The translations under genes and the position numbers were made by a program. DNA of 64,000 nucleotides from positions 52,444 through 116,443 of the forward strand of contig JAHLKC010000131.1 of the NCBI GenBank assembly GCA_025449115.1, in the 5' to 3' direction. The DNA is from Chytridium lagenaria. Lineage: Eukaryota; Chytridiomycota; Chytridiomycetes; Chytridiales; Chytridiaceae. The notes beneath the pieces are model-generated. The model was not told the origin of the DNA. It worked only from the letters and a program-made list of their open reading frames with translations, and made no database searches. Below are positions 45,158-55,918 of the stretch, piece by piece; position 1 is the stretch's first letter; each line of letters begins with the position of its first letter.

Positions 45158-47384
45158 CACCCTTAACGGACGCTTTTGACGACGACGTGAACTTAACCTT
45201 GTTCTTTGTCACTGAGATGATTGCCAACCCACATCTAAAGACTTTAGAGGACGTGCATGTTCATTTCTGTAGTATAGCCGCTGGTGAGAAACCATCTGTT
45301 GGCGAGAAGTCTGCTAAGTCTCCTCGGAAACGTAAGTTCAAAAAGCCTCTTAATAAGGTCGAGGAAACTATAAACCAGGTCGGTGAACCCGATAGTGATG
45401 AAATTAGGGATCCTATGATGGATGTTCCTGAACACATGCCCATGGTTAACCTTACCACGGAGGACGAAGGCTACACCTCTGGCGATAACTTCCCAAGCGC
45501 TGAGGGACCACCCGAGCAGCTTTTGTCCGGTGATGATATGAAGTCACTTGAGGAATCTATCATAAACAACGAAGCTGAGATTCGTTTTCAATCCAATGAT
45601 TATACCAGTGAGGACCGTATGGACTATCTTAAGAACATGACGCCAATAACTGATGAAGAACTTCTGAAGAAGTTCGATTATGACCACATCAAGGATAAAG
45701 ATATGGTGGACCGTTTAAAGCAATTCCTTGTGAAAGGAAGGAACGCTGATGTATTCCGCGAGTATGTAGTTACTGGAACGAAGTCTCCCGGTGTTCACAC
45801 CGTTGAGCTCATGCCTTTCTCAAGGCCTCCCAACGCACCCCCCTACCCAGTAGGTCTTGAGCGCGCTAAGATCATTCGCGACCACGTCGCTGAAATGTTA
45901 AAGACAGGAATCATTCGTGAGTCCCGTTCACCCTTTGCCTCACCTGTGTGTCTCGCGAAGAAGAAGGACGGGACAATGCGCTTCTGTACCGACTTTCGTC
46001 GACTCAACACGGTGACGATTAAGGATAAATATCCTTTACCACGAATCGACGAGATGTTTGACCGGCTGGCCGGAAGCACCGTCTTTTCTTCACTTGATCT
46101 GCTCTCAGGATTCTGGCAGATCCCCGTTAACCTGAAGACCGTCATAAAACGGCCTTTGTAACCCCTGATGGTCTTTACGAATACGACGTTATGCCTTTTG
46201 GCTTAACGAATAGCCCTCCTACTTTCCAACGAAGTATGGACACAGTTCTTGCAGGCCTGAAATGGATGCACTGCATGGTGTATATCGATGATATCATCAT
46301 TTTCTCGAAAGATGTTGATTCACATCTTGAAAGCCTTCAACTCGTAATTGATAGACTACTTGAGCATAACTTAAAGCTCAAGCCAAAGAAATGCCAATTC
46401 TTCTTTAACGTTCTCCCTTTCTTGGGACACGTCGTCTCTAAGGACGGTATAAAACCAGATCCAGAGAAGTTAAAGAAACTGGACGAGTGGCCTACTCCAA
46501 AGTCGTTGCTTGATATTCAACGGTTCCTTGGTTTTACCAACTACTTTCGTCGCTTTGTACCAAGCTTCTCTGACGTTGCTCATCCCTTGACTAACTTAAT
46601 GCAGAAGGACACTCCTTTTGTCTGGACGGACTCTTGCGAGTCTTCGTTCCGTCGACTCATCGCTATACTGAAAGCCGAGGTCCAGTTAACGAATCCGTTA
46701 CCTAGCGATGAGTTTATCATTTCTTGTGACGCGTCTAAGTATGGCATTGGTGCCGCATTGTTTGTGAAGCGCGATGGTGAGCTTTTCCCTGTCGCGTTTG
46801 CTTCTCGCACGCTTAACAAAGCTGAACAAAACTACTCCAACACTGACCGTGAGGGACTAGCTGTCGTGTGGTCTGCAAACTTATTTGAGCCCTACACATG
46901 GCATAAGCCATATCGCATTGAGACAGATCATTCTGCCTTAATACCCTTGTTCTCTAAAGGAGACTTACGCGGCCGCTTTGCTCGCTGGGCATACGCCCTT
47001 CAAGATCACGAAATTGAGTTGGTTCATACACCCGGTAAGAGCCAGGCTGTTGCTGATGCGTTGTCTCGTATCTTTAAACCCAAGGCGGATGTCGAAACAT
47101 CCTCTGACGATACAGTAGTTACTGTTCCAGAGAATATCGCTAAAGTACATATAGGCAAAGACTCTCGTTCTAAGAACAAGACCATGCTCCAGAGTGAGTT
47201 TATTCATGAAAAAGATGTTCTCACCGCGGTTGTTGAAACCACATTACCACGAGAAGATGCTCTCGTCCCTGTAGAGCCAGCCATTGTAATGGATGTGCTC
47301 CTACAAAACATCTCTACCATCACTCTGCCGTTTGCGCTGCCGGACAGCGTCGACCGTGTATGGGTTTTGAGAAGTTTCCCGTAA
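45091..47384 (+). CDS. Element A reverse transcriptase and RNase H (one frameshift)
   Basis: 45091-46161 carries an acidic linker and the RT fingers: [38 protein letters not shown] and [16 protein letters not shown]. One missing base near 46148 shifts the frame; the palm resumes with [19 protein letters not shown] and the catalytic [13 protein letters not shown] (about 46278-46310). RNase H follows with [38 protein letters not shown] and ends [11 protein letters not shown] near 47085. The frame continues through [16 protein letters not shown], shared with B, to a TAA at 47382. The next ATG, of ORF-X, is in the same frame 13 bases later. Confidence 0.9.
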
Positions 47385-47396
47385 ATAAATTACGTT

Positions 47397-48218
47397 ATGT
47401 CTTCACGGTTAGTGAAGCTTTATCTACCAATACGCTCCCTAGAGGTCGGTTATGATTATACCGTGTATAATGTACTGCAGTTACAGGACATCTTGGTCCC
47501 TGAAGACATACGCTGTTTCTTCACTATCACCGATCGTCATTTGTGGACTTATGTTCCTTCAAGTGCCTTGGAAGAGTTCCCTTTGAGGCATTCAAAGACA
47601 GTAATGGCCCGCCCTCCCTCCCATAAAGGTGACGGTGTTGGTCTTGCTGACGCGCCGCCCTCTCAAGTGTGGGTGACCGTGGTTGAAAGTCATATTCCCT
47701 CAAGAGAGAATCTGAGTCAAGGTTTACAATATAGTAAAGGGTCGGACGTATTCGTAAGAATTACACCAGAACCATTGAAAGACATTATCACTGGTACTAA
47801 GGACTATGTCTATTATCCTGCGAGACTCGATGGCCTCAAGAGAATTTGGATGGTCAATGTCAACGATGACAGAGATCCCCTGGGCAGTGAGCCTCATAGA
47901 AAGCACGGCGCAGTTACTCACGTCATGCACGTCTCTAAACCAATTCCCCCAGGAACTAGGGAGTTTCCTGATCCTATGTCCATGGGATTAGAAGAGTATA
48001 TGCGGAAGTATTACGCTTATCGTATTTATGATATCCGTGAACTTACGTATCCTATCCCTGAACGGAAAGAGCGTAAGACGGATCCATTATCCTTATTCGA
48101 ATTGTATGGAGTTAATAGTACTACGCACTTTGCGAGAGTACCTGAGAATATGGTCAAAGACTGTAAACCAAATACGTTGAAGGAACTCAGACCTTCACCG
48201 AAAGTGAAATCTCATTGA
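47397..48218 (+). CDS. Element A ORF-X: conserved accessory protein of unknown function
   Basis: A 273-codon open frame between RNase H and the endonuclease. It is in frame with RNase H and separated from it by a single TAA, so it may have been part of the polyprotein. Conserved blocks shared with B: DVFVRITPEPLKDI, THVMHVSKPIPPG, YYAYRIYDIRELTYPI, SLFELYGVNSTTHFARVPENM. It is rich in beta-prone residues, without obvious zinc, membrane or catalytic signatures. Its stop overlaps the endonuclease frame (TTGATTGA at 48215-48222). No known family recognised. Retention in two families next to the endonuclease suggests a joint role. Confidence 0.75.
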   Translation: MSSRLVKLYLPIRSLEVGYDYTVYNVLQLQDILVPEDIRCFFTITDRHLWTYVPSSALEEFPLRHSKTVMARPPSHKGDGVGLADAPPSQVWVTVVESHIPSRENLSQGLQYSKGSDVFVRITPEPLKDIITGTKDYVYYPARLDGLKRIWMVNVNDDRDPLGSEPHRKHGAVTHVMHVSKPIPPGTREFPDPMSMGLEEYMRKYYAYRIYDIRELTYPIPERKERKTDPLSLFELYGVNSTTHFARVPENMVKDCKPNTLKELRPSPKVKSH

Positions 48219-49116
48219 TTGAAGATTCTAAGCTACGAATAGTAAGCTGGAATGTTAATGGACTCCATCGCTTAGCTATGGTCCTCTATGGACAGAAGTT
48301 GGAAGGTGACGAAGCCAACCCCGCAGAATGCCTTGCTAGATATTTTGAGAAGCAAGGTTATCAGATAGTATGTCTCCAGGAGACACGCATTAGTCATAAA
48401 CGACAGCTTTTCTGGGATCAGTTGATGAACCTAGAAGATTGGAATGTGCACGCCGATGACATGAGAACTGGCTATGCCGGTGTTGCTACGTTTGTCCGTA
48501 AAGGACTTCCGTCATAGAGAAAGAAGCCGTAGAGGTATCTGTCCTCGTGAAGATACTCCAGATGATGAATGGAGCCAAGGAGGTGAAGGTCGTTGCGTGA
48601 CTATTTCTCTACCCGGCTTGTATGTTGCCAACGTCTACGTTCCCAACGGCTCGAGAAGTCAAGCCAGACAGGATTATAAGATTAGATTCCTCTCTAAGTT
48701 TAAAAGCTTCGTTGATGAGATGAAACATAGAAAGAGTGTTGTGGTTGCTGGCGACTTCAATGTAGCTCGTTCTTCTTTGACGTACGCTTTCCTATGCGTA
48801 TGGTTGTTATTCTGGCTTCGAGCAAGAAGAAGTTAAGCTCTTTAACGAGTTGTACTTTAATAAGCAGCACGGCTTCATTGACGGTTTCCGACATTGCCAC
48901 CGCACGACCCGGTTATACCTGGCATGACCCGCAAGCTAGACACCAGAGCTTATGGAGAGTTGATTATATATTGTTGATCCTAGCCTTCACGCTAGATGGA
49001 CTGTCCACCATAGATATATGTCTGGACTTAGCGATCATCAACTCGTGGAGTTGACGATAGAACAAGAAGATCCATTTCTTGTTGAGACTGAAACGTTGAT
49101 GACTTACCAGTATTAA
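48215..49116 (+). CDS. Element A ExoIII/APE-type endonuclease (motifs complete, several frame changes)
   Basis: Motifs in order: LRIVSWNVNGLHR (metal-binding Asn), IVCLQETRIS (metal-binding Glu), GYAGVATFVRKG, VANVYVPNGSRS, VVVAGDFNVARS (catalytic Asp and Asn), PGYTWHDPQ, LWRVDYIL and SGLSDHQLVELTI (Asp-His pair). The series and total length (about 290 residues) match the exonuclease-endonuclease-phosphatase fold of ExoIII/APE1 and LINE endonucleases. WRVDYIL resembles the cellular APE form WR.DY. The frame changes near 48515, 48800, 48900 and 48980, yet every catalytic block is kept. No ATG opens the frame, so it may be expressed from ORF-X by frameshifting. Predicted activity: nicking DNA at abasic or target sites. 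It lies directly before the integrase. Confidence 0.85.
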
Positions 49117-49136
49117 TAAGTGATTCTGAGATCCAC

Positions 49137-49495
49137 GTGAATAACGTAGAGAAGGACACGACAAATAAAAGTACGCGTAAGTCGAGTACTAAGAAAGGTA
49201 CAAATCGCGTAGATGATACTTTGAATGATGTCTTAGCATTTAATAAGACAAGTGGGAGACTTCAGTATGCTTCAGCGAGACGATCCGCTTACATGAACGT
49301 TATTAAGTTTCTGGAGACAGGAACTTTACCTGAGGATGAAGATCTTAAGAAAGGCGTGCTTTGAATGCACAACACACGATTATGAGAAATAAACTCTTAT
49401 ATCGAGTTATACACGTGAATAACTATTTACTAAGGCGTTCTACGGACACTTAGGTGCCAAGAAGTTATTACCGACTATGTTAGAGAGATTCTGGT
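49137..49495 (+). CDS. Element A integrase N-terminus (zinc finger, interrupted by copia element C)
   Basis: The frame 49137-49364 carries the usual linker SAYMNVIKFLETGTLPEDEDLK, a helix pattern common before Ty3 integrases, then other frames lead to KAFYGHLGAKKLLPTMLERFW at about 49430-49495. The first His of the HHCC zinc finger is in YGHLG. Element C begins at 49496; the second His and the CITC pair are at about 55945-55975 on the other side. The Trp codon broken by the insertion is restored when C and one CTGGT copy are disregarded. Confidence 0.75.
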
Positions 49496-50082
49496 TGTCA
49501 GAGTGGGAACGTCAGTGTAAGTGAGGAGAGGAATAAAATAGTAGTGAAAATCTTGGATTGAACAAGAAATCACCTGGCCGTATTTATAGGCAACAGTGTG
49601 CTGTTTGTGCTTAAACAGGAAGTCTCGTTGAAAGGGGAACTGTGCAAGTTCTTTCCTTCTAAGGTCATTTTATCTCCTTCGCGTTGAAGGGAATATCACC
49701 CTTTAAGTGACAAATTAATTTACGGTCAAAATAATGTTTGTGTAACCAGAAATTTCTGATTTTTGCTAAGTTCTTTTAACTATGACTTTCATGCAGATAA
49801 TATGATTTCCTCACTTACACTAACATACCCTTGCAAAACTACAACCCTTAGTTCGGTGGATATCACCGAGGTTGATGATTATTTTGCAACGATAGTTAGT
49901 GTAAGTTGGGCCCAAATCATAATATGTGATGTAGTTAAGTAGCAGAGATGATTAGCGTGTCTTTAGAAAACTTACGCCAAATGGCGTGAAAATTTTCATC
50001 TAACCAAATCAATAAACATTTAAACATGACGACTTAAGTAAAGCAGTTTATTAAATTGGTTGCGTATGAACAGGATTTAACA
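49496..50082 (-). repeat. 3' LTR of copia element C
   Basis: 587 bp, TGTCAGAGTGG...GATTTAACA. It differs from 55327-55913 only at TATTTATAGG/TTTTTATAGG and AAGGTCATT/AAGGTTATT. It contains a strong hairpin at 49814-49905. Confidence 0.95.
49814..49905. other. Long hairpin inside the copia C LTR
   Basis: Outer stem CTTACACTAAC / GTTAGTGTAAG (11 bp), middle stem TTGCAAAA / TTTTGCAA (8 bp), inner palindrome TCGGTGGATATCACCGA. The same structure occurs in the other LTR (55645-55736) and, partly, in the diverged solo LTR (25823-25914), where one stem pair has changed on both sides. Confidence 0.6.
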
Positions 50083-50114
50083 CTCCCCCGCAATTTAAGA
50101 AAACTGCGGCTCTA

Positions 50115-51987
50115 TTAAAGTTCGGCTTGTCGGAACAAACCCATGCTTTTACAATGTCTAGCGTGTGTTGACGCGTTGAGCGGCTTTGTGAAAAGATCCG
50201 CGATCATGTTTTCTGACCAACAGTACCAGAGTTCAATTCGCTTTTCGTCGATTTGCTGGTTAATGTAGCGGTGTTTAACGTTGATGTGTTTAACACGGTG
50301 GTGATGAAGCGGGTTTTTCGCGATGTCTATGGTAGAATCGTTATCTTGATAAATCACGGACACACCGGGATGTGTCAGACGAGATTCTGTCATCAAGTTT
50401 TGATACCAAATCATTTCGCGTGTAGCTTCGTTCAAAGCGATAAGTTCAGCTTCACTCGAGGATTGAGCTACAACTGTTTGCTTTTTGGATTGCCAGGAGA
50501 TGGCGGCTCCACCGAATAAAACAACGTAACCGGTACGTGATCTGAAGTCATCTTCGCAGGCATGACTTGCGTCTGCATAACAGATGGGAACTTCAGTGAG
50601 ACTTGTGATAACGTGTTCGCCGTTTTGCAATCGTGAGATTGTCTTTGTATGAGCTTTTGTGTAGAAAAGACCCATGTCATAAGTACCGATGAGATAGCGT
50701 AAAACTCGTATAACCGCAGCGAAGTCGTGTTCATTGGGTTTGGCCTGATATTGGCCGAGTTTGCTTATTACAACGCAAGATCAGGTCGCGTTTTCTGTGC
50801 AAGATACGCGATACGTTGTAATAGTGATCGATACTGTGTTTGGCCATCTGGTGTGAGTGGCTTAGCATCTGGATCATGTTTCCAGTTGACAGCCATAGGG
50901 GTTGGCTTAGCCGTAACACCGGTTTCCCATAAGCCGCATGATTCTAATAAATGCCGAGTGTAGAACTGTTGGCAAATAAAAGTACCGTTATCTTTACGAA
51001 TGACTTGGATTTTGGTTATCCAGTCCACCGCGCCGAGGAACCAACTTTAAACCTTTCATCGGCGCGTGCAATGAATTGTTTGATAGCTGATTCGCGTTCA
51101 GCGAGTATAATGATGTCATCGACATATTGAATAGTATGGACTAAACAATCGAATTCCTCAAAATACTTCAGGAAATGGCAGACATCAGCACGATTGATAG
51201 TAAAACCGTTTTCTGAATACCATTGTTTAAGAGTATTGTACCACTCTCTTCCTGATTGGTGTAAACCGTAAAGAGCTTGAATAAGCTTGCAGACATAAGG
51301 AGTTCCGTCTTCTGTGAATCGCTCGAAACCATGAGGCATAATTAAGTAATTAAGCTCGTGTAAGGTTCCGTTGAGGTATGCACCTGTGATATCTATCTGA
51401 TAGATAAACAGATTGAGTAAAACCCCAAGTGCTAAGAAGAAACGGATAGTCTTTGAGTTTGCTACTGGGGAGTAGACTTCGGTGTATTCCACGTTCGGAA
51501 TTTGGCTAAAACCCCGAGCGACCCATCGGGCTTTGAAACGGATCAAGTAGCCTTCTTGGTCGAACTTGTGATCAAAGACCCAACGACCATCGATAAGATG
51601 TGCGTTGTCGGGTAAGACCACTTCTTCCCATGTTCCTCTGTCTTTGAGCTCATTGTACTCTCGAAGCATTGCGGCATACCAGTATTTGGCTTCATCAGGC
51701 CGAGACATAGCTTCTTCCACGGTAAGTGGGAGAGGTTTGATAGCTGACATTGGAATCCGTTCAGGTGGAACGGAGCTTGGAGCTGGAGTCGGGAAGACTA
51801 TGTGTGCCGCGGAGGATTGACGCACTCTATGTGCTTCTTCATTCTCAAAAGTGATCTGGAGTATTTTGGACCATTCTGGCGCAGGCGCCATAGATCGAGT
51901 CCGCGTGTATACTCCATCATTGCTTTCGGAATAGATGACGTTCTGGACTCTCTGGGGGTTCAATCCCTTCGTGAGTTCATCATCCAT
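50115..51987 (-). CDS. Copia C reverse transcriptase and RNase H (frame changes)
   Basis: 51987-51016: RT starting after a variable linker, with WVFDHKFDQEGYLIRFKARW, VARGFSQIPNVEYTEVYSPV, IYQIDITGAYLNG and the active site VHTIQYVDDIIIL. 51028-50768: C-terminal RT/connection with TPMAVNWK, QYRSLLQRIAYLAQKTRPDL. 50675-50115: copia RNase H with PICYADASHACEDDFRSRTG, AQSSSEAELIALNEATRE, TFIDNDS-type QDNDSTIDIAKNP, HINVKHRYI and ADLFTKPL. Frames change near 51020 and 50720. All catalytic blocks are present. Confidence 0.9.
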
Positions 51988-52112
51988 ATGCTCCTCTGTC
52001 TGATGAGAGTCTGCATCTTCGTTATTAACGGAAAGAGGACTGAAGGAAGGTCCCGCGATGCTGTCTGAACTTGGTTCAGGTGACGGTTGATGTTCGCTAG
52101 CTGACGGTATGA

Positions 52113-53417
52113 TTAACGTAACTGGATCAAAGGTGATCGTGTATTCAGTTTCGTCGTCATCATCGACTTCCGTAGTGGAATGGAAGTGTCTAGCATTGTA
52201 TCCTCATCAGGTGATTCCCGAGATGGTGTTCTTTCTCTTTCTGCGTCTGGTGCATGTAGAGATTTCAGAGGATACGTGAACAATGCTTGTTCAAGGGTTT
52301 TCTGGCTAGGTTGATAACCAAGAAACACGTCTTTATGAAAGTAGACGTGTAATAATTCTGGACGCGTCGGGTCCGGTAATTATAGACAGTTACAATTTTC
52401 ATTGATTGTCCTTCATACCCCAGAAATAATCCTAACTCTGTTTTAGCATTTGTTCTTAACGCGCGGCGCTGTTCCTTAAACAAGTATATGCTAACAAGAG
52501 TGCCAAAGGCGTGGATTTTAGATAAATCTGGTTGACGATTGAGAAATCGTCGTATGGAATATCCTTAATGGTTGAATGCCATAGGACGTTCTTCGTTAAT
52601 GCACCATACTCTAGTGCATACGAGTATAATGACATAGGCAGCTTTGCCTGTGTAAGCATACATGAGGCGATTGATTTTCAAACTTCTAATTGATCGTTCA
52701 GCTAACCCGTTAAATTCTTTCGAATAGGGTGGTGATGGAACAACAGATATAGGTGGAAGTTTGTTAGAGCAGAAATCACGAAGAGTATTCGTGAGGATTT
52801 CACCAGAATCGGTTCGGAGTTCAGCAACGTGTTCTCCTGATTCATTCTCTAATTGACTGATCATCGAAATAGTAATCGGAGACGATTGCGACTTATCCTT
52901 CACAAATCGGATTTTTATGAATCGCGTGTATTCGTCAACGAAAGGTATCCAGTAATGTTCACGTGTATGCTTTGACACGGTAGAGGTACTGTATCAGCGT
53001 GAAGTCGGAAAAGTTTCCGTGGTGCTGGATGCGTCGTCGCGTATATTGGACGCTGGACGGCTTTGTTTTGAGCGCAGATTAAACAGTTTTCAATAATTGA
53101 GGAGTTAATGAAATCAATGTTTGTGCGTCAAAATGCAGTTTATTTAACTGTGCATCTACATGAGTCATCGTTCGAATGATAATTCGGGGATGAACGTGTC
53201 CAAATCGTTTGTGCAGTAAAACGATCTCCTTTATGAACGCGTCTGTTCTTCTTTCTAGAAGTCCAGCTGTAGAAGTACGATTAGTGTGAGCGACTATAAT
53301 CGGTTTGACTAAACTTACATCAAAGTCAATAAGTTCAGCGTCACTTGCGTCGGTACTGACTGCGTTCCCAAAGGGACTCCAGTACTGTGACCTTCCGCGT
53401 CTGTAGTGTTGCAACAC
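52113..53417 (-). pseudogene. Copia C integrase (frame-broken)
   Basis: 53417-53079 has the gag-pre-integrase block LLHKRFGHVHPRII (zinc-binding His residues). 52978-52565 has the integrase core: WIPFVDEYTRFI, VAELRTDSGEILT and NGLAERSIRSLKI, giving the D, D and E positions. 52659-52113 continues through other frames (LGLFLGYEGQSMKIV, the copia block GYE....Y). Breaks near 53080, 52565, 52470 and 52290 make this copy unlikely to be active unless they are sequence errors. Confidence 0.8.
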
Positions 53418-54133
53418 TCAATCCAGGTTTCGAGATCGAAGTCCTGGTCAGACGAAGGGTGAATGGGCTGAGAAGCGTCCATGACGGTTGAAGATGCTCG
53501 GTGGGCTTCAACCGTTGTATCCATCGGAGCCGGAGCCGTGGAGTATGATGAGAGTAGGTGATAAAGGTCACCAACACGGCGGCCGATATTGATACTCCTG
53601 CCTTCTCTGTTAAGATATAAGTATACCTCGTCGGCGGAGAAGACGATAAGATCCTGGGATCCCTCAATCATCCCAAGGACAGAGCAGAGTGGTTCTGCAA
53701 GGTCAGGAACAAAGAGAACGTTTTTGATGACGCGTTGATGATCACCAAACGTGTAGACAATATCCCCATACCCGCGGACAGGTACGGTTCTATCATCTGC
53801 AAGGTAGACCTTGCCTTCACTGTCTGCGGGAAGATAGTGGAGTCGTTCAAAGAGGTTCTCATCCGGTGTCATCCAAGTGGATGCACCTGAGTCAATGAGA
53901 GATCCGACTTTGACGTTAAGAGCCTTATGAGCCTTAAGTTCAGCAACGATCTGATCGTTTACCTCACTTGGAATGGTCTCAATAGACTGTTGATGCCGAA
54001 CGCGATTGCCTTTGAAGTGCCGTTTGACGATTGCCGTGATGTCATCATTGCTGAGGGGAATCTCAACGTGATTGGCTTTTGTCTTGGCCTTGGTGGCTGT
54101 CGGTTTGGTTGTATTGTTGTCGTCCACCTCCAT
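53315..54133 (-). CDS. Copia C protease region
   Basis: Has VKVGSLIDSGASTWMTP, a classical DSGAS retropepsin site, then KNVLFVPDLAEPL and SVLGMIEGSQDLIVF, the usual copia protease blocks. The N-terminal part follows the zinc-knuckle of gag. The frame runs on past 53417 without meaning; the next domain lies in another frame. Confidence 0.85.
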   Translation of the reverse strand: MEVDDNNTTKPTATKAKTKANHVEIPLSNDDITAIVKRHFKGNRVRHQQSIETIPSEVNDQIVAELKAHKALNVKVGSLIDSGASTWMTPDENLFERLHYLPADSEGKVYLADDRTVPVRGYGDIVYTFGDHQRVIKNVLFVPDLAEPLCSVLGMIEGSQDLIVFSADEVYLYLNREGRSINIGRRVGDLYHLLSSYSTAPAPMDTTVEAHRASSTVMDASQPIHPSSDQDFDLETWIECCNTTDAEGHSTGVPLGTQSVPTQVTLNLLTLM

Positions 54134-54251
54134 TGCGTCGGATCTTGTCTTTGCTTGCTTGGCGTCGGCGATGATCGACTTGAGAACAGGGCAGTCCTCA
54201 GCCTTATGCTCCTTCTTGCAGATTCCACAATGAGACTTTGACGTTGGCGTG

Positions 54252-55297
54252 TTATGCTGCTTCTTCTTTTGTCACCCGACCCTTGGAGTTCTGTTTAGAA
54301 CCCTTTTGGGCGCGACACTCGCGATCATCATGAAAGCATTCACCGTGGATGGTGCAGTGCTTGATCTCCCGCAGCGATGACTTCGGCGTTTTCCTGTTCT
54401 TGCTCTCAACTTTTGCTTTACGAGCCCTGGCGTTAAGGACGTGGTTTTCAGACAAAGATGCATTGGCTTCAAGTTGCTTCAAAGCTGTTTGCACTTTCGT
54501 CTTAAACTGGTCCACACCTTGGGTGTAGTAGTTAGCAGGTGCCGGAGCACCCTCAGCGAGAGCAGGAAGGAAGGATGCCGAGCCACCATCATTGACCTTG
54601 ACGGCAAGGCCAGTGAATTCAGGGACTGATGGAGTGTTATGGTGAATTTGGCGACAAGAAGATCGAGCATTTGCCGTTTGTCGGTGTCGTCGCGTAGATC
54701 CGCTCGTGAGCTTCCACTAAGTCAATGACTGACTCCAGGTAAGTGATGATCTCCTGAAGGGAAGCCGATTCACGAAGTTGGAGTTGGGACCATCGCACGT
54801 TCCACTGCTGTCCAGCCTGACCGTCCAGATTTCCAACAGTATAGAGCTGACGAAGGGCAGTTACTTGCTCGGAAGCGTTCACCAATCCTTCAACACGTTT
54901 TCGATCACCGGATTGAAAACACTCATCAAGGATAGCCTTTGCAACCTCGTTGGACTGCAAAGCCTTCTCCCGACGCGTGAGTTCACGATCAAAGTGTGCA
55001 CGCTCTTGTTGGTAGCTATTAGACCGAGCGTCCAGTTAGCCATGAGGAGTCGGAAATCCTCAAAATCAGCGGGATCAGCTGGAACAACAGGTGGATCGCC
55101 AGGAGCGGGAATGACGGGAGGAGCAACGGGAGGAGGAATAACAATACCAGCATCGTAAAGATGAGCAAACCTTTGGATTGCGCGTAAATACGCACTTTCC
55201 TCATGTGTTCATCAAACTCAACAACAGTGGTGCCCTTAAACCTCGGCGGACGAAGAATGGAAGAGCCAGTTGAAGAAAGGGAAGTGGTAGTAGACAT
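54252..55297 (-). CDS. Copia C gag (frame changes)
   Basis: ATG at 55297 (MSTTTSLSSTGSSIL, then RPPRFKGTTVVEFDEHM). A frame change near 55150 leads to 54960-54637 with EVAKAILDECFQSGDRKRVEGL and SASLQEIITYLESV, typical of copia gag helices, then 54515-54252 with a cysteine/histidine group CTIHGECFHDDREC in place of a standard CCHC knuckle. Charged and low-complexity ends. Assignment by position and knuckle-like motif. Confidence 0.75.
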
Positions 55298-55326
55298 GGT
55301 GATGTACCAAACTTAAGGTAGTTTTG

Positions 55327-55913
55327 TGTCAGAGTGGGAACGTCAGTGTAAGTGAGGAGAGGAATAAAATAGTAGTGAAAATCTTGGATTGAACAAGAAA
55401 TCACCTGGCCGTTTTTATAGGCAACAGTGTGCTGTTTGTGCTTAAACAGGAAGTCTCGTTGAAAGGGGAACTGTGCAAGTTCTTTCCTTCTAAGGTTATT
55501 TTATCTCCTTCGCGTTGAAGGGAATATCACCCTTTAAGTGACAAATTAATTTACGGTCAAAATAATGTTTGTGTAACCAGAAATTTCTGATTTTTGCTAA
55601 GTTCTTTTAACTATGACTTTCATGCAGATAATATGATTTCCTCACTTACACTAACATACCCTTGCAAAACTACAACCCTTAGTTCGGTGGATATCACCGA
55701 GGTTGATGATTATTTTGCAACGATAGTTAGTGTAAGTTGGGCCCAAATCATAATATGTGATGTAGTTAAGTAGCAGAGATGATTAGCGTGTCTTTAGAAA
55801 ACTTACGCCAAATGGCGTGAAAATTTTCATCTAACCAAATCAATAAACATTTAAACATGACGACTTAAGTAAAGCAGTTTATTAAATTGGTTGCGTATGA
55901 ACAGGATTTAACA
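55327..55913 (-). repeat. 5' LTR of copia element C
   Basis: 587 bp, paired with 49496-50082. The internal side (minus strand CAAAACTACCTTAAG) has no obvious standard primer-binding site. The outer side meets CTGGT at 55914. Confidence 0.95.
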
Positions 55914-55918
55914 CTGGT

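Larger units (their letters stand above)
49496..55913 (-). mobile_element. Element C: Ty1/copia retrotransposon, nested in A's integrase
   Basis: 6418 bp, two 587-bp LTRs differing at two bases, TSD CTGGT (49491-49495, 55914-55918). Minus-strand order gag, protease, integrase, RT, RNase H, i.e. integrase before RT as in copia. A polypurine tract (minus-strand CGGGGGAG) precedes the 3' LTR at 50083-50090. With about 0.3% LTR divergence it is the youngest insertion in the window. Confidence 0.95.

Noticed and set aside
47397..49116. Endonuclease of A as a nested LINE fragment
   Set aside because: ORF-X and endonuclease occur in the same order in B, directly after the RNase H end, and no LINE RT or poly-A tail adjoins. 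A domain native to the element is more likely.
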